From a virus: a stretch of 42,769 nt of DNA. The DNA is taken from the IMG/VR virus record IMGVR_UViG_3300034102_000967, positions 1-42,769 of that record. One strand, 5' to 3'. Below, piece after piece: positions 33,600-40,651 of this stretch. Positions within the stretch are counted from its first letter, which is position 1; each line of letters begins with the position of its first letter. Below the pieces are notes generated by a model that was not told where the DNA came from, ran no database searches, and was given only the letters and a program-made list of their open reading frames with translations. The translations under genes were made by a program, and so were the position numbers.

Positions 33600-33851
33600 C
33601 TATAATTTTAACATTACCATTGTGGCTGTGGATTCATTTTTAAACCCTACATAATAGGGTCTTGCGGTATAGCCTGCGGTTTTATTAAACTTAGCTTTAC
33701 CCCAAAATGTCGAATCCCAGCGCCATCCTTCTAATTCTTTTACAGCCTTTTCTATTCTATTAGAATCAGAGCTCCAACGATCGATTAGAAAGGCATAGCG
33801 ATAGCCCTTGTGATACAGATTGTGTCTTCGATCTAATTTTACCAACTTCAT
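33600..33851 (-). CDS. Small phage hypothetical, 83 aa
   Basis: 83 aa, basic and aromatic: MKLVKLDRRHNLYHKGYRYAF, IEKAVKELEGWRW and YYVGFKNESTATMVMLKL. The layout is beta-alpha-beta with conserved-looking aromatic residues. No family recognised. In a tight minus-strand run with the next gene upstream (9-nt gap). Confidence 0.65.
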   Translation of the reverse strand: MKLVKLDRRHNLYHKGYRYAFLIDRWSSDSNRIEKAVKELEGWRWDSTFWGKAKFNKTAGYTARPYYVGFKNESTATMVMLKL

Positions 33852-33860
33852 ACTGATCCT

Positions 33861-34163
33861 TTACATCGACCAGTATGCCTCCGAACTTGGATCACAGCAA
33901 CGAGGAGTGTCTGTGGCAATTTGGATGTCTTTACCGGTCATCAAATTTTTAACTGTTTTGTATGTGGGCTCATATTCGATTAGGAACATGGGCTCGGGAT
34001 ACATGTGCTTCAATTCACGAACTTCTCGATCCATCGAAGCGGCATCTTTACGATCAAACTCGTATGTACCTACGCAACGGAGACCTAGTTTATTTCGGCT
34101 ACCGTATTTAGAAACACGAGTAAGACGCTTGTCTTGCTTGTAAATTCTTAGAGTGTATTCCAT
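33861..34163 (-). CDS. Small phage hypothetical, 100 aa
   Basis: 100 aa, basic N-terminal half (RIYKQDKRLTRVSKYGSRNKLG), a helix with SMDREVRELKHMYPEPM and a C-terminal CCDPSSEAYWS tail with two adjacent cysteines. No known family. Immediately upstream on the strand is another short gene (57 aa). Confidence 0.65.
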   Translation of the reverse strand: MEYTLRIYKQDKRLTRVSKYGSRNKLGLRCVGTYEFDRKDAASMDREVRELKHMYPEPMFLIEYEPTYKTVKNLMTGKDIQIATDTPRCCDPSSEAYWSM

Positions 34164-34173
34164 TTCGCTCTCC

Positions 34174-34347
34174 TTAATATACTTCTTTTACAATATTAAA
34201 TTCGGCGGCAGGCCACTTGGCTTTGAATTCTTCCGATTTAACGTAATCGTTATATCCCCTGGCATCAAAAAACATTCTGGTAAATTCTGTTTTCATTTGA
34301 CCCTTTTTAGTAATGGTCAAATAAACTGATTTTGCTTTGCCTGCCAT
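34174..34347 (-). CDS. Small basic phage hypothetical, 57 aa
   Basis: 57 aa, recovered by reading the minus strand; starts MAGKAKSVYLTITKKGQMKTEF and ends FKAKWPAAEFNIVKEVY before TAA. Beta-alpha-beta layout, net positive. A Shine-Dalgarno-like AAGGAGCG precedes the ATG. Coupled by short spacing to the 100-aa gene. Function unknown. Confidence 0.6.
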   Translation of the reverse strand: MAGKAKSVYLTITKKGQMKTEFTRMFFDARGYNDYVKSEEFKAKWPAAEFNIVKEVY

Positions 34348-34390
34348 TTTACGCTCCTTGTTTGCTAGTGTATGTGTATATTATACAGTC

Positions 34391-34425
34391 AAACGAAAGC
34401 CCTGTCAACCGAAATTAACAGGGCT
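34391..34425 (-). terminator. Probable rho-independent terminator
   Basis: Eight-base arms AGCCCTGT / ACAGGGCT with a 12-nt loop and a following TTCGTTT, 22 nt after the phosphatase stop. A weaker U-tract than the other two terminators. Confidence 0.65.
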
Positions 34426-34446
34426 CGTGTTGCTAAAAAGCCACAG

Positions 34447-35007
34447 TTAGATATCGCCTTCTCGTTCTCGATGTGCTCTACGCTCTGCGGCAAGAACAAA
34501 GACTTTTTCGTTGTCGTTAGTCCATTCTACAGCTTTAGGAAGAATGATTCCAAACTCAGTTGTTTGACCGTTAATAGTGTGTGGCTCATTCTCGTCGTAG
34601 GTCCAACCTAGTGCCTTCATCATACGATGCTTAACTAACAGGTTAGGACTACGAAACACCTCGGTGTCATTAAAGCCTAACATTACTCCGATTTCACAGA
34701 CAGCACCAGAACGGCACACACCTGCTACACAGTGAACAACAACGTTCATACGATTTTCCAATGCATGTTGTAGCAGTCGAACAAGCTCGTCGGCCTGCTC
34801 TTGGCTGCACCTCATGGCTTCTTCTAAGACCTCGTCTTTAGCTTCGACGTCCAAAAACTGAAACTGATGGACTTCTTTGAACTGGTGCTTAGGTGTAGGG
34901 AAGTCTCCAGGAGGATCCACAATTTGAATCAGCATAGAGTTTATGCCAGCATCGAAATGAAACCCTTTCCGAATATCGCTGAGTGCTACGTTTTGAATCC
35001 AAGGCAT
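34447..35007 (-). CDS. Dual-specificity protein phosphatase
   Basis: 186 aa from ATG 35007, which has a GGAGAT Shine-Dalgarno; a TTG 12 nt upstream is not favoured. VVVHC93VAGVCR99SG is the HCX5R phosphate-binding loop, and an upstream Asp region (FLDVEAKDE) can provide the general acid. It would remove phosphate from Tyr/Ser/Thr or from a nucleotide end. Many T4-like phages carry such a protein, presumably to alter host signalling. It is followed by a terminator and lies right after the release-factor gene. Confidence 0.85.
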   Translation of the reverse strand: MPWIQNVALSDIRKGFHFDAGINSMLIQIVDPPGDFPTPKHQFKEVHQFQFLDVEAKDEVLEEAMRCSQEQADELVRLLQHALENRMNVVVHCVAGVCRSGAVCEIGVMLGFNDTEVFRSPNLLVKHRMMKALGWTYDENEPHTINGQTTEFGIILPKAVEWTNDNEKVFVLAAERRAHREREGDI

Positions 35008-35009
35008 AA

Positions 35010-35687
35010 TTATCTCCAAAGTAAATCGAAATTGCCATTCATTATTTTTTTAACACTAGCGGTCTTGCCGCTGATGTGATCCTGTACTCTATCATCTTGA
35101 AAGCGGTAAGTGCGAATCTTGTCTCCTCGCATCCCCGACCCAACCTGTTGCTTTCTATCGTAGGCGATGTTATCATTATACTGTCTTTCCACAGCATTGT
35201 CAATGCGTTGTTGTATTTCTGACATAGCAGATTCTAGACTATTTTGTCGTGAGCGGCATTCTGATTTGGCAATGACGCCTGACGGGATATGTGTGATTCG
35301 ACAACTGTTCTGATGTTTGTTGCGATATTGTCCTCCAGCACCGGTACCGCTATACCATTCGATTTTTAAATCACCGGACGGTATAGCAACCTTTATCAAC
35401 GGTGTGCTGGTGTCTATGACGGCTACGGTCACAGTGCTGGTATGAACTCTGCCCTTGCGTTCCGTAGGAGGAACACGTTGTATTCTATGTCCACCTGGCT
35501 CGTTATCTAAGCCTGATAAATCTGCGCCCTCAGCTTCTAAACTACACTCGCCAAGACGCACATCTATAAGGCGGGTAGTTCAACCCAGTTTCATTCCTAA
35601 TTTCGAGTACGCTTGTGCTAGATCGCTAACAAACAACTTGCTATCTTCACCGCCTTCTGCGGCACGGATTTCGATTACACGTTTCAT
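35010..35687 (-). CDS. Class I peptide chain release factor, RF1-like, with an in-frame TGA
   Basis: Reading from ATG 35687 (Shine-Dalgarno AAAGGAG, ATGA overlap with the upstream gene) gives 35 residues ending ...SKLGMKLG, an in-frame TGA at 35580-35582, then 189 more residues in the same frame. The first part holds the PCRF-domain start (VIEIRAAEGGEDS). The second part holds GGHRIQRVPPTERKGR with a PxT codon-recognition tripeptide, as in RF1 (reads UAA/UAG), and TGAGGQ, the peptidyl hydrolysis motif. The TGA sits where homologues have a conserved Trp, so one G-to-A change explains it. A GTG 19 nt after it could restart. Either a readthrough-controlled gene or a mutant. Confidence 0.88.
35580..35582 (-). 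other. In-frame TGA codon inside the release-factor gene
   Basis: Codon 36 of the reading frame that begins at ATG 35687. Both halves of the same domain are in one frame around it. Other genes of this window end in TGA normally, so TGA is not generally recoded. Confidence 0.9.
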
Positions 35688-35902
35688 TGGTTTCTCCTTT
35701 TCATCCATGTATATGGTGTGCCATCCGGACACTTACCATCTTTGATTGAGTCGGCTCCGAACAAGCCAACTATTTCCATCCCATCACCGTTTATTGTAAC
35801 GAGGATTCCTAGTGCTTTAGCAAATGCCAAAGCTGCTGATAGATCTTTTACTTCTTCCTCACAGCCTCTGCCCGCTGTGTCTTTCCATTCTACTTTATAC
35901 AT
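35684..35902 (-). CDS. Small conserved phage hypothetical, 72 aa
   Basis: 72 aa: MYKVEWKDTAGRG, EEEVKDLSAALAFAKALG, VTINGDGMEIVGLFG, ADSIKDGKCPDGTPYTWMK. I know this pattern (YKVEWKD...DSVKDGKCPDG) from T4-like cyanophages; the role is not known. Its TGA overlaps the release-factor ATG (ATGA), so the two proteins are produced together. Confidence 0.72.
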   Translation of the reverse strand: MYKVEWKDTAGRGCEEEVKDLSAALAFAKALGILVTINGDGMEIVGLFGADSIKDGKCPDGTPYTWMKRRNQ

Positions 35903-35914
35903 CTATTTAATTTA

Positions 35915-36160
35915 TCAATAACCTTTTTGTTTACGTTCAAATAATCCTTGGCAGTATATGCATCTAGTAATACCTTGCTGTGCTAGTCGCCTAGCTTCGG
36001 GAATTTCCTCTCCACAGTCTTCGCACTCTGCTAGGCTAGGACCTTTGGGTATTTTTTTCCGGACTTCCTCGATAGCATTGAGATGCATATGGATGGAATT
36101 CAACTGAGCAATTTCAGCTTCTTCTTCGTTGTTATACTGATAGTCATCTGGTCCAGCCAT
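35915..36160 (-). CDS. DksA/TraR-type zinc-finger protein
   Basis: 81 aa. Two CxxC pairs (C46xxC49, C67xxC70) form the C4 zinc finger, with the typical PSLAECEDCGEEIPEARRLA and ITRCIYCQGLFE surroundings and a short helix N-terminal to it. DksA/TraR proteins bind the RNA polymerase secondary channel and alter initiation at rRNA and other promoters; phage versions lack the long coiled coil, as here. Good Shine-Dalgarno and a GTAAATA box upstream. Likely acts on host RNA polymerase. Confidence 0.88.
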   Translation of the reverse strand: MAGPDDYQYNNEEEAEIAQLNSIHMHLNAIEEVRKKIPKGPSLAECEDCGEEIPEARRLAQQGITRCIYCQGLFERKQKGY

Positions 36161-36174
36161 AATAGTTCCTTAGT

Positions 36175-36182
36175 TATTTACA
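36175..36182 (-). promoter_or_regulatory. Late-promoter-like TGTAAATA box
   Basis: TGTAAATA, 14 nt before ATG 36160 with AAGGAA between. Drives the DksA-like, release-factor and phosphatase genes if real. Confidence 0.45.
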
Positions 36183-36220
36183 ATGCTAATATTATAACAT
36201 CTTTCAAGCTGTGTGTCAAG

Positions 36221-36294
36221 TGGTGCTCTAACCAAGAATCGAACTTAGAATACCGACATACCAAGTCGGTGTTATACCATTTAACTATAAGAGC
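36221..36294 (-). tRNA. tRNA-Thr(GGT)
   Basis: Loop TTGGTAT between CCGAC and GTCGG. Acceptor GCTCTTA/TTAGAGC has one T-T mismatch; D-stem GTTA/TAAC; encoded CCA. First of the array. Confidence 0.88.
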
Positions 36295-36298
36295 ATTT

Positions 36299-36373
36299 TG
36301 GTCCGGCGTACAGGAATCGAACCCATATTCGCACTTTAGAAGAGTGCTGTATTGTCCATTATACGAACGCCGG
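36299..36373 (-). tRNA. tRNA-Arg(TCT)
   Basis: Loop CTTCTAA in stem GCACT/AGTGC; T-arm TGGG, TTCGATT loop; encoded CCA. Four bases from the Thr gene, so processed from one transcript. Reads the AGA/AGG codons. Confidence 0.9.
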
Positions 36374-36946
36374 CTAGATGTATTCTATATCAGCAGCTAA
36401 GATAAATCTATATTGTTCGCTTTGCACGATGCCCGGGCGATGCCATTGATCGCTGGGATAGATTAACCAATTGTAGTCTGTGGGTTTGACAAAAAACTTG
36501 TCATCTCCCTCAGGCCCGTTTGGAGCCATTTCAGTGCCGCAGTAATCACGATCTTTAACATCATCGGGGATGTGTAAGTAGAAGATCCCACTTAGCATCT
36601 TAGAATTAGGATTTTTTGGATGCCAATGATGATGCCATAGATTGTCTCGATTTTCGGCACCCTGGAGATTTGTCATAAAACTCCAAGCCATCATTTCAGA
36701 GACTTTGACTTCTCTTCCGAGATACATGAACACTGAAAACATGAAACTCATACGGTATTTTAACCACACAGCTTCCTGTCTAGCAAATATGTTTTCTTTG
36801 GTTTGAAACTTAGGTGAGTTGGTGAAGTAATTACCCTCTGCAATGACTGACTTTATTATGCCTACGGCTGTTGCATTATCTTCGGGCGTAATTACTGAAC
36901 TGAAATCAAATTTTCGAAAGGTATCGTTTTGATCTATTACTTGCAT
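36374..36946 (-). CDS. 2-oxoglutarate/Fe(II) oxygenase, phage type
   Basis: 190 aa. H105HHWH109P contains the metal His pair, MLSGIFYLHIPDD follows as a strand, YPSDQWH169RPG is the distal His, and SEQYR180FILAADI the 2OG-binding Arg. This is the 2OG-Fe(II)-oxygenase family 5 type. The stop abuts the preceding Arg tRNA, so it lies inside the tRNA array. A fourth dioxygenase-like gene in the window. The substrate is not deducible. Confidence 0.78.
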   Translation of the reverse strand: MQVIDQNDTFRKFDFSSVITPEDNATAVGIIKSVIAEGNYFTNSPKFQTKENIFARQEAVWLKYRMSFMFSVFMYLGREVKVSEMMAWSFMTNLQGAENRDNLWHHHWHPKNPNSKMLSGIFYLHIPDDVKDRDYCGTEMAPNGPEGDDKFFVKPTDYNWLIYPSDQWHRPGIVQSEQYRFILAADIEYI

Positions 36947-36950
36947 ATTA

Positions 36951-37024
36951 TGGAGCGGAGTGAGAGAATCGAACTCTCGACCGAAGATTGGAAATCTGCT
37001 GTTTTGCCATTAAACTAACCCCGC
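36951..37024 (-). tRNA. tRNA-Gly(TCC)
   Basis: Loop TTTCCAA; acceptor GCGGGGT/ACTCCGC; T-arm GAGAG/CTCTC; encoded CCA. Confidence 0.9.
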
Positions 37025-37042
37025 ATACATTTATTTAACTTT

Positions 37043-37117
37043 TGGTCTCGCCACCAGGAATCGAACCTGGATTTAATTCTTAGGAGGAACTCGTTCTATC
37101 CATTGAACTACAGCGAG
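37043..37117 (-). tRNA. tRNA-Arg(CCT)
   Basis: Loop CTCCTAA in stem AGTTC/GAATT; encoded CCA; D-arm with GGATAG. Overlaps the next gene's stop boundary by a base. Confidence 0.88.
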
Positions 37118-37300
37118 TTAATCTTCATCCGGTGGATTGGCCAACGGACTAGTGGATGGCTTTTTCTTTGACCAAGATGAATAGCTTGCACCATCAACCC
37201 TTCCACTTTGATTTTGTTTGAGTTGTTGCACCACTCCGCCCTTTGCGAAAAATTCTTCTAGTGCTCGATCCAATGCTTCTTTATTATCTTCTTTAGTCAT
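37118..37300 (-). CDS. Small phage hypothetical, 60 aa
   Basis: 60 aa, between two tRNA genes: MTKEDNKEALDRALEEFFAKGG, VQQLKQNQSGRVDG and a Pro/Ser-rich KKKPSTSPLANPPDED tail. N-terminal amphipathic helix and a disordered end. Shine-Dalgarno AAAGG before ATG 37300. No family recognised. Confidence 0.6.
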   Translation of the reverse strand: MTKEDNKEALDRALEEFFAKGGVVQQLKQNQSGRVDGASYSSWSKKKPSTSPLANPPDED

Positions 37301-37320
37301 ATGGCCTTTTTATAAAAACT

Positions 37321-37398
37321 TGGTCGGAGTACAAAGATTCGAACTTTGGACCCCCTGGTCCCAAACCAGGTGCGCTAGCCAGACTGCGCCACACTCCG
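37321..37398 (-). tRNA. tRNA-Pro(TGG)
   Basis: Loop TTTGGGA in stem CCTGG/CCAGG; T-loop TTCGAAT; encoded CCA. Seven-base acceptor CGGAGTG. Confidence 0.92.
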
Positions 37399-37401
37399 AA
37401 A

Positions 37402-37477
37402 TGGTTGCAGGAGTCGGAGTCGAACCGACGATCTGGAGCTTATGAGACTCCCGAGATACCACCTTCTCCATCCTGCG
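37402..37477 (-). tRNA. Initiator-type tRNA-fMet(CAT)
   Basis: Loop CTCATAA gives CAT. The acceptor begins C1 and ends A72 (TCCTGCA then A73, CCA), the unpaired C1-A72 that marks bacterial initiator tRNAs for formylation. The usual three G-C pairs below the anticodon are not kept (stem GGAGT/GCTCC). Adjacent to the Pro tRNA, 3 nt apart. Confidence 0.8.
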
Positions 37478-37807
37478 ATAACTTTATTGAAACATACTCC
37501 CAACAAATGTCTTATGTTTGTTGTACCGTGTGCTAGGCACATTCTCTTGCGGACTCCCCCGGGTTTGGGCAACGTAGACGAAGAGTATATTTTAATAAAG
37601 TGTCTGGCTACTCCCACCACAGGAGCCCCAGACTGAGCGGTTACTCTGTCCATAACATTTGTTCTTCTGGCATTGGCGTTATACCTCACCCTAGGCAGTT
37701 TTCAGGATCTCCGAACGGGAGACTGTAAGGTCAGGTCCTAGTGTACCCCCTGTTCTATCGTTTCAGGGACGCTGTTTTATAACGTAAAAACAGTAAACCG
37801 GGGTCTG
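37478..37807 (-). ncRNA. Gene-free stretch with strong hairpins, candidate structured RNA
   Basis: About 330 nt with no plausible gene between the fMet tRNA and a coiled-coil gene. Seen on the minus strand: hairpins at 37501-37523 (CAACAAA/TTTGTTG), 37602-37633 (GTCTGG/CCAGAC enclosing CTCC/GGAG), 37708-37722 (TCTCC/GGAGA), and 37772-37793 (CTGTTTT/AAAACAG). No tmRNA, RNase P or 6S signature was recognised. Strand assigned from the tRNA array, not from evidence. Confidence 0.45.
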
Positions 37808-38383
37808 TTAGATCAAGCCTTCTGCTTGCAGTGAAGCCACTACTTCATCACTCAGAGGAATCTCTGTCTTGATGTTTAACTCAAGGATTTCGTCGTTGAG
37901 CTTTTGCTTCTGCTTCTTGAGATTCAGGATCTCTGCTTTGGCCTGATCAATCTGGGCCTTGCTCATCACCGAAGTGCTGACGGTGTCGCTGTAGCCATAG
38001 ATACTACGACGGCTTGTTTCGCCCTTGTCGTTCTTGATCTTATCAAGTTTGCCCTTGATAACATCGAGATCAGTGATCTCTGTGGCCTTGGCCAATTCTT
38101 CTAGCTGGCCGATACGCTTGTCGATAAACGCTGCCTTAGCGAGGTTGGTATCGATGCCGCTTTGTGCGTTGGCAGTACCTACCAATGCTCGGATGTTATA
38201 CAACGCCATAGTCAGGCGCTGACGACGGCCATCATTGGCCACCATGTCGCTGTTGGCTTTGGCAAGGGCGGTCTCGACATTAACAAACTCGTTGAGTTCG
38301 ACTGTGAGCTCTACCTTGATGCTCTTAACTGCATCGTTGATGCTGTTTTGAATTGCACTGGCTTTTCTTAGTGTGATATTCAT
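37808..38383 (-). CDS. Coiled-coil phage protein, 191 aa
   Basis: 191 aa. N-terminus [23 protein letters not shown], helix repeats rich in A, K and E, a Gly/Ser-rich break ([18 protein letters not shown]), then a long heptad-like helix ([22 protein letters not shown]). Resembles coiled-coil proteins in T4-like phages of unknown role. ATGA overlap with the omega gene upstream. It may bridge proteins, e.g. to RNA polymerase, but this is inference only. Confidence 0.7.
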   Translation of the reverse strand: MNITLRKASAIQNSINDAVKSIKVELTVELNEFVNVETALAKANSDMVANDGRRQRLTMALYNIRALVGTANAQSGIDTNLAKAAFIDKRIGQLEELAKATEITDLDVIKGKLDKIKNDKGETSRRSIYGYSDTVSTSVMSKAQIDQAKAEILNLKKQKQKLNDEILELNIKTEIPLSDEVVASLQAEGLI

Positions 38384-38610
38384 TCTCTCTGTCCTTTCGT
38401 TTTCTTAGGTAAACTATCGTACCATTCTTTTTTAGTATACTTGCCTTCTTCTATCTCTCTCAATGCCGTTACGATAAACGTAGCATCTTTGCCTTCGACT
38501 CTCTGCACATGACCATTCTTGAGCTCTCTGGCTCTGTGTGATGCCATCAACACCAAATCAAATCTGCCTCCAGCCATTTCGGCTGCTGCCTCTGAAGTGT
38601 ACCTAGCCAT
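38380..38610 (-). CDS. rpoZ: RNA polymerase omega subunit-like protein
   Basis: 76 aa. [33 protein letters not shown] and [15 protein letters not shown] match the bacterial omega pattern closely (GxRFDLVLxAxxRAR; [11 protein letters not shown]). Omega stabilises beta' and is needed for the ppGpp/DksA response. It is shorter than host omega (~90 aa) at the C-terminus. Good Shine-Dalgarno (AAAGGAG) before the ATG. Co-occurs with a DksA-like gene 2.5 kb away. A phage copy may exchange with the host subunit. Confidence 0.85.
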   Translation of the reverse strand: MARYTSEAAAEMAGGRFDLVLMASHRARELKNGHVQRVEGKDATFIVTALREIEEGKYTKKEWYDSLPKKTKGQRE

Positions 38611-38943
38611 GTGGCTCCTTTAAGTTAAAATGACGGGTCCATGAAAGGTCAAGTAATAGACCGGACAATATGCAACGGAAGGTTTGTAATCTTCCTTTGA
38701 CAATGTGCAATATACAATACACAGAGGTCCATATATTTCCGATTAACAAATGACATTCTATTAGGGATCGGATCACATAAACACGTTCCATTGTTCAGAT
38801 GGTTGTAAGTTTGGAGTAAGCATGAAGCTCACGCCTTTGTGTCTATCCTCGTCTACCCTTCACTTCACCGGTTGAAACATTTCTGTCCCAACAAAACTAT
38901 TATACAACAATTAACTTGATATGTCAAGTCTTTTCGGTAATCT
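38611..38943 (-). other. Gene-free stretch, no feature identified with certainty
   Basis: About 330 nt between the omega gene and the next tRNA. One 62-aa frame (38603-38791) overlaps the omega start and looks spurious. Small hairpins are present (GGAAG/CTTCC at 38677-38695; GGTC/GACC at 38647-38662). It is probably the leader of the omega transcript or a small RNA; no decision is possible. Confidence 0.35.
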
Positions 38944-39018
38944 TGGTGCCGGTTGTCGGGATTGAACTGACGACCTACCGCTTACAAGGCGGTTGCTCTA
39001 CCACTGAGCTAAACCGGC
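38944..39018 (-). tRNA. tRNA-Thr(TGT)
   Basis: Loop CTTGTAA in stem ACCGC/GCGGT; acceptor GCCGGTT/AACCGGC; encoded CCA. Confidence 0.92.
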
Positions 39019-39071
39019 ATTAAAAATGACATACTACTTATCTTATTATACACCATATGTCAGGGTGAATT

Positions 39072-39147
39072 TGGTGGAGGTGACAGGACTCGAACCCGCT
39101 ACCTACTGCTTGCAAAGCAGCCGCTCTCCCAGCTGAGCTACACCCCC
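39072..39147 (-). tRNA. tRNA-Ala(TGC)
   Basis: Loop TTTGCAA in stem GCTGC/GCAGT; acceptor GGGGGTG/CACCTCC (one G-U); encoded CCA. Confidence 0.92.
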
Positions 39148-39157
39148 AATTAACTAA

Positions 39158-39370
39158 TTAATCTCTAGTCGATGCAGTACCGGTGGGATTCTTCTGATAA
39201 CCACCCGGACCAGCAGGTCTCTTTTCACGTTTAGGTTGAATGGCAGCACATAGTTCAGCGTCAATACATGCACGTTTCCACGCACCACGTTGATGTGCAT
39301 CTTTGAACTTGCCTGTGGCTAAACTAATTTTAAGCAGCGAACTCATTCTATAATTTGGACCTGGTTTCAT
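39158..39370 (-). CDS. Small basic phage hypothetical, 70 aa
   Basis: 70 aa, pI clearly high: MKPGPNYRMSSLLKISLATG, GAWKRACIDAELCAAIQPKREKRPAGPGG and a disordered NPTGTASTRD end. Basic and Pro/Gly-rich, perhaps nucleic-acid binding. It lies inside the tRNA array between Ala and Ser genes. Start ATG 39370. Confidence 0.6.
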   Translation of the reverse strand: MKPGPNYRMSSLLKISLATGKFKDAHQRGAWKRACIDAELCAAIQPKREKRPAGPGGYQKNPTGTASTRD

Positions 39371-39394
39371 ATATTTCCTCTTTTAAAAAACATT

Positions 39395-39484
39395 TGGCGG
39401 AAGACCGGGGACTCGAACCCCGAAGCCGTTTTAAAGCGACCGACGGTTTAGCAAACCGCTCCAATACCATTATGGGAGTCTTCC
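39395..39484 (-). tRNA. tRNA-Ser(GCT)
   Basis: Loop TTGCTAA in stem GCGGT/ACCGT; discriminator G, long variable arm (class II); acceptor GGAAGAC/GTCTTCC; encoded CCA. Confidence 0.9.
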
Positions 39485-39491
39485 GTATTAC

Positions 39492-39583
39492 TGGTACCAG
39501 CGGAGGGAATCGAACCCTCTCAAGAACGCTAATCTGGCGCTAAAAGGTTTATAAAACCTCTCTGACTACCAAGTCTCGCTGGC
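39492..39583 (-). tRNA. Class II tRNA with apparent TAT anticodon
   Basis: Acceptor GCCAGCG/CGCTGGT with a G1-U72 pair, A73, encoded CCA. The anticodon arm is a near-palindrome centred on TAT (loop TTTATAA; stem GAGGT/ACCTT). The long variable arm (AGCGC/GCGTT) is of Ser/Leu/Tyr type, whereas TAT would be Ile(AUA), a class I tRNA. Identity therefore ambiguous. Confidence 0.75.
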
Positions 39584-39592
39584 ATAACTCTA

Positions 39593-39667
39593 TGGTGGAA
39601 GTTAAAGGGATTGAACCTTTGACCTTGACCGTGTAAGGATCCTGCTCTACCGCTGAGCTAAACTTCC
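39593..39667 (-). tRNA. tRNA-Val(TAC)
   Basis: Loop CTTACAC in GGATC/GGTCA (one mismatch); acceptor GGAAGTT/AACTTCC; encoded CCA. Confidence 0.88.
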
Positions 39668-40098
39668 ATTTCTATTTTGAAACACACTCGAGCCCAGGTC
39701 CTACGGCGTGCTCATCCGTTTCCTAAACTATGTCTAGTCTTTGAATGTGTTTTAGAATAGTGGCGGACTGAGAATACATCCTAACCTATTAGCACCTCAA
39801 GCATTATATGCCACCTTGCGAGCAACACTTCTCTTGACTTCCACTGAGCCCTATTGCTAGGTATCCCAGTCTGCTAACAGCATCGCCGTTTTTAAAGACA
39901 GGCAGTAGTCTTATCATCATATGCTATTCTACGCTTTAATTTCCGTTAACCTTGCGAGCTATTCGAGTGCGCTAACACCCTACGAAACTTCTAGCATAAA
40001 CTAGTATCACCTTGCGAGCTTTACTAGACTCGGTTAGCTTGCGCCCCGAGCGTTAGATGCTTTTCACATATGACTGAGGTAGTCTTTGCGTTTTGTAA

Positions 40099-40171
40099 GA
40101 TAGAAGGAATTGAACCTCCAGGCTTCTGTTTAAGAGACAGATGCTCGACCATTGAGCTATATCAACCTACT
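40099..40171 (-). ncRNA. tRNA-Lys(CTT)-like domain nested in the large RNA
   Basis: D-arm GCTC/GAGC, anticodon arm TCTGT/ACAGA with loop CTCTTAA (CTT), and a T-arm GGAGG, TTCAATT, CCTTC. No proper acceptor stem and no CCA. It is enclosed by a perfect 7-bp helix of GAGGTAG (40076-40082) and CTACCTC (40180-40186), so it is probably a domain of a longer RNA, not a free tRNA. Confidence 0.6.
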
Positions 40172-40651
40172 GCGATGTGCTACCTCGACTGCTTCATACT
40201 CTTTTGGAATACAAAATACAGCACACCACGTACCTTTCCTCTCGCGGAGTAATCAGTCGTCTTTCGCGACCAATGTCTACATATTGCTACGCATCCATCG
40301 ACCACTAAAACTGCATACGAGCTCTTAGGTGCGACCCTTCGAACCAATACACTACCCTTTCTCATACTAATTAACTGGACTGGTTTAGTTGTGAAGACAG
40401 CACCACCTGTTTCTTTCCATCTACTCAAGTTCCCCTTGCGGGCTTGTAAGCAAACGTTCTTTCCACAACATCCGGCGTCATTGATACAACCACCCGTCGC
40501 TGAGTGATCGGACCCTCACGGGCCTGAGCAGGCTTGTCTAAATGAACTATCACTAGCGGAGTTATGTAGGCATACCTCCTTTGGGCATATCGCTATGCTT
40601 ATTCTTCGTAGACGGCAAGCCGCCTACAGGATGTTAAACCACCCTTGAAAT

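Noticed and set aside
35540-35600. RF2-like +1 frameshift site
   Set aside because: The +1 frame meets TAG within six codons, and both gene halves are already in the same frame; no shift is required.
35010-35687. Genome-wide TGA recoding as the cause of the TGA in the release factor
   Set aside because: Several other genes of the window end in TGA, including overlaps of ATGA type; therefore TGA acts as stop here.
37375-37689. 104-aa minus-strand frame over the fMet and Pro tRNA genes
   Set aside because: Runs through two tRNAs and a hairpin-rich stretch; low-complexity composition and no Shine-Dalgarno.
38603-38791. 62-aa frame upstream of omega
   Set aside because: Overlaps the omega start, hydrophobic/Cys pattern without family resemblance; more likely a leader.
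39355-39543. Plus-strand 62-aa frame
   Set aside because: Antisense of Ser and class II tRNA genes; no independent coding signal.
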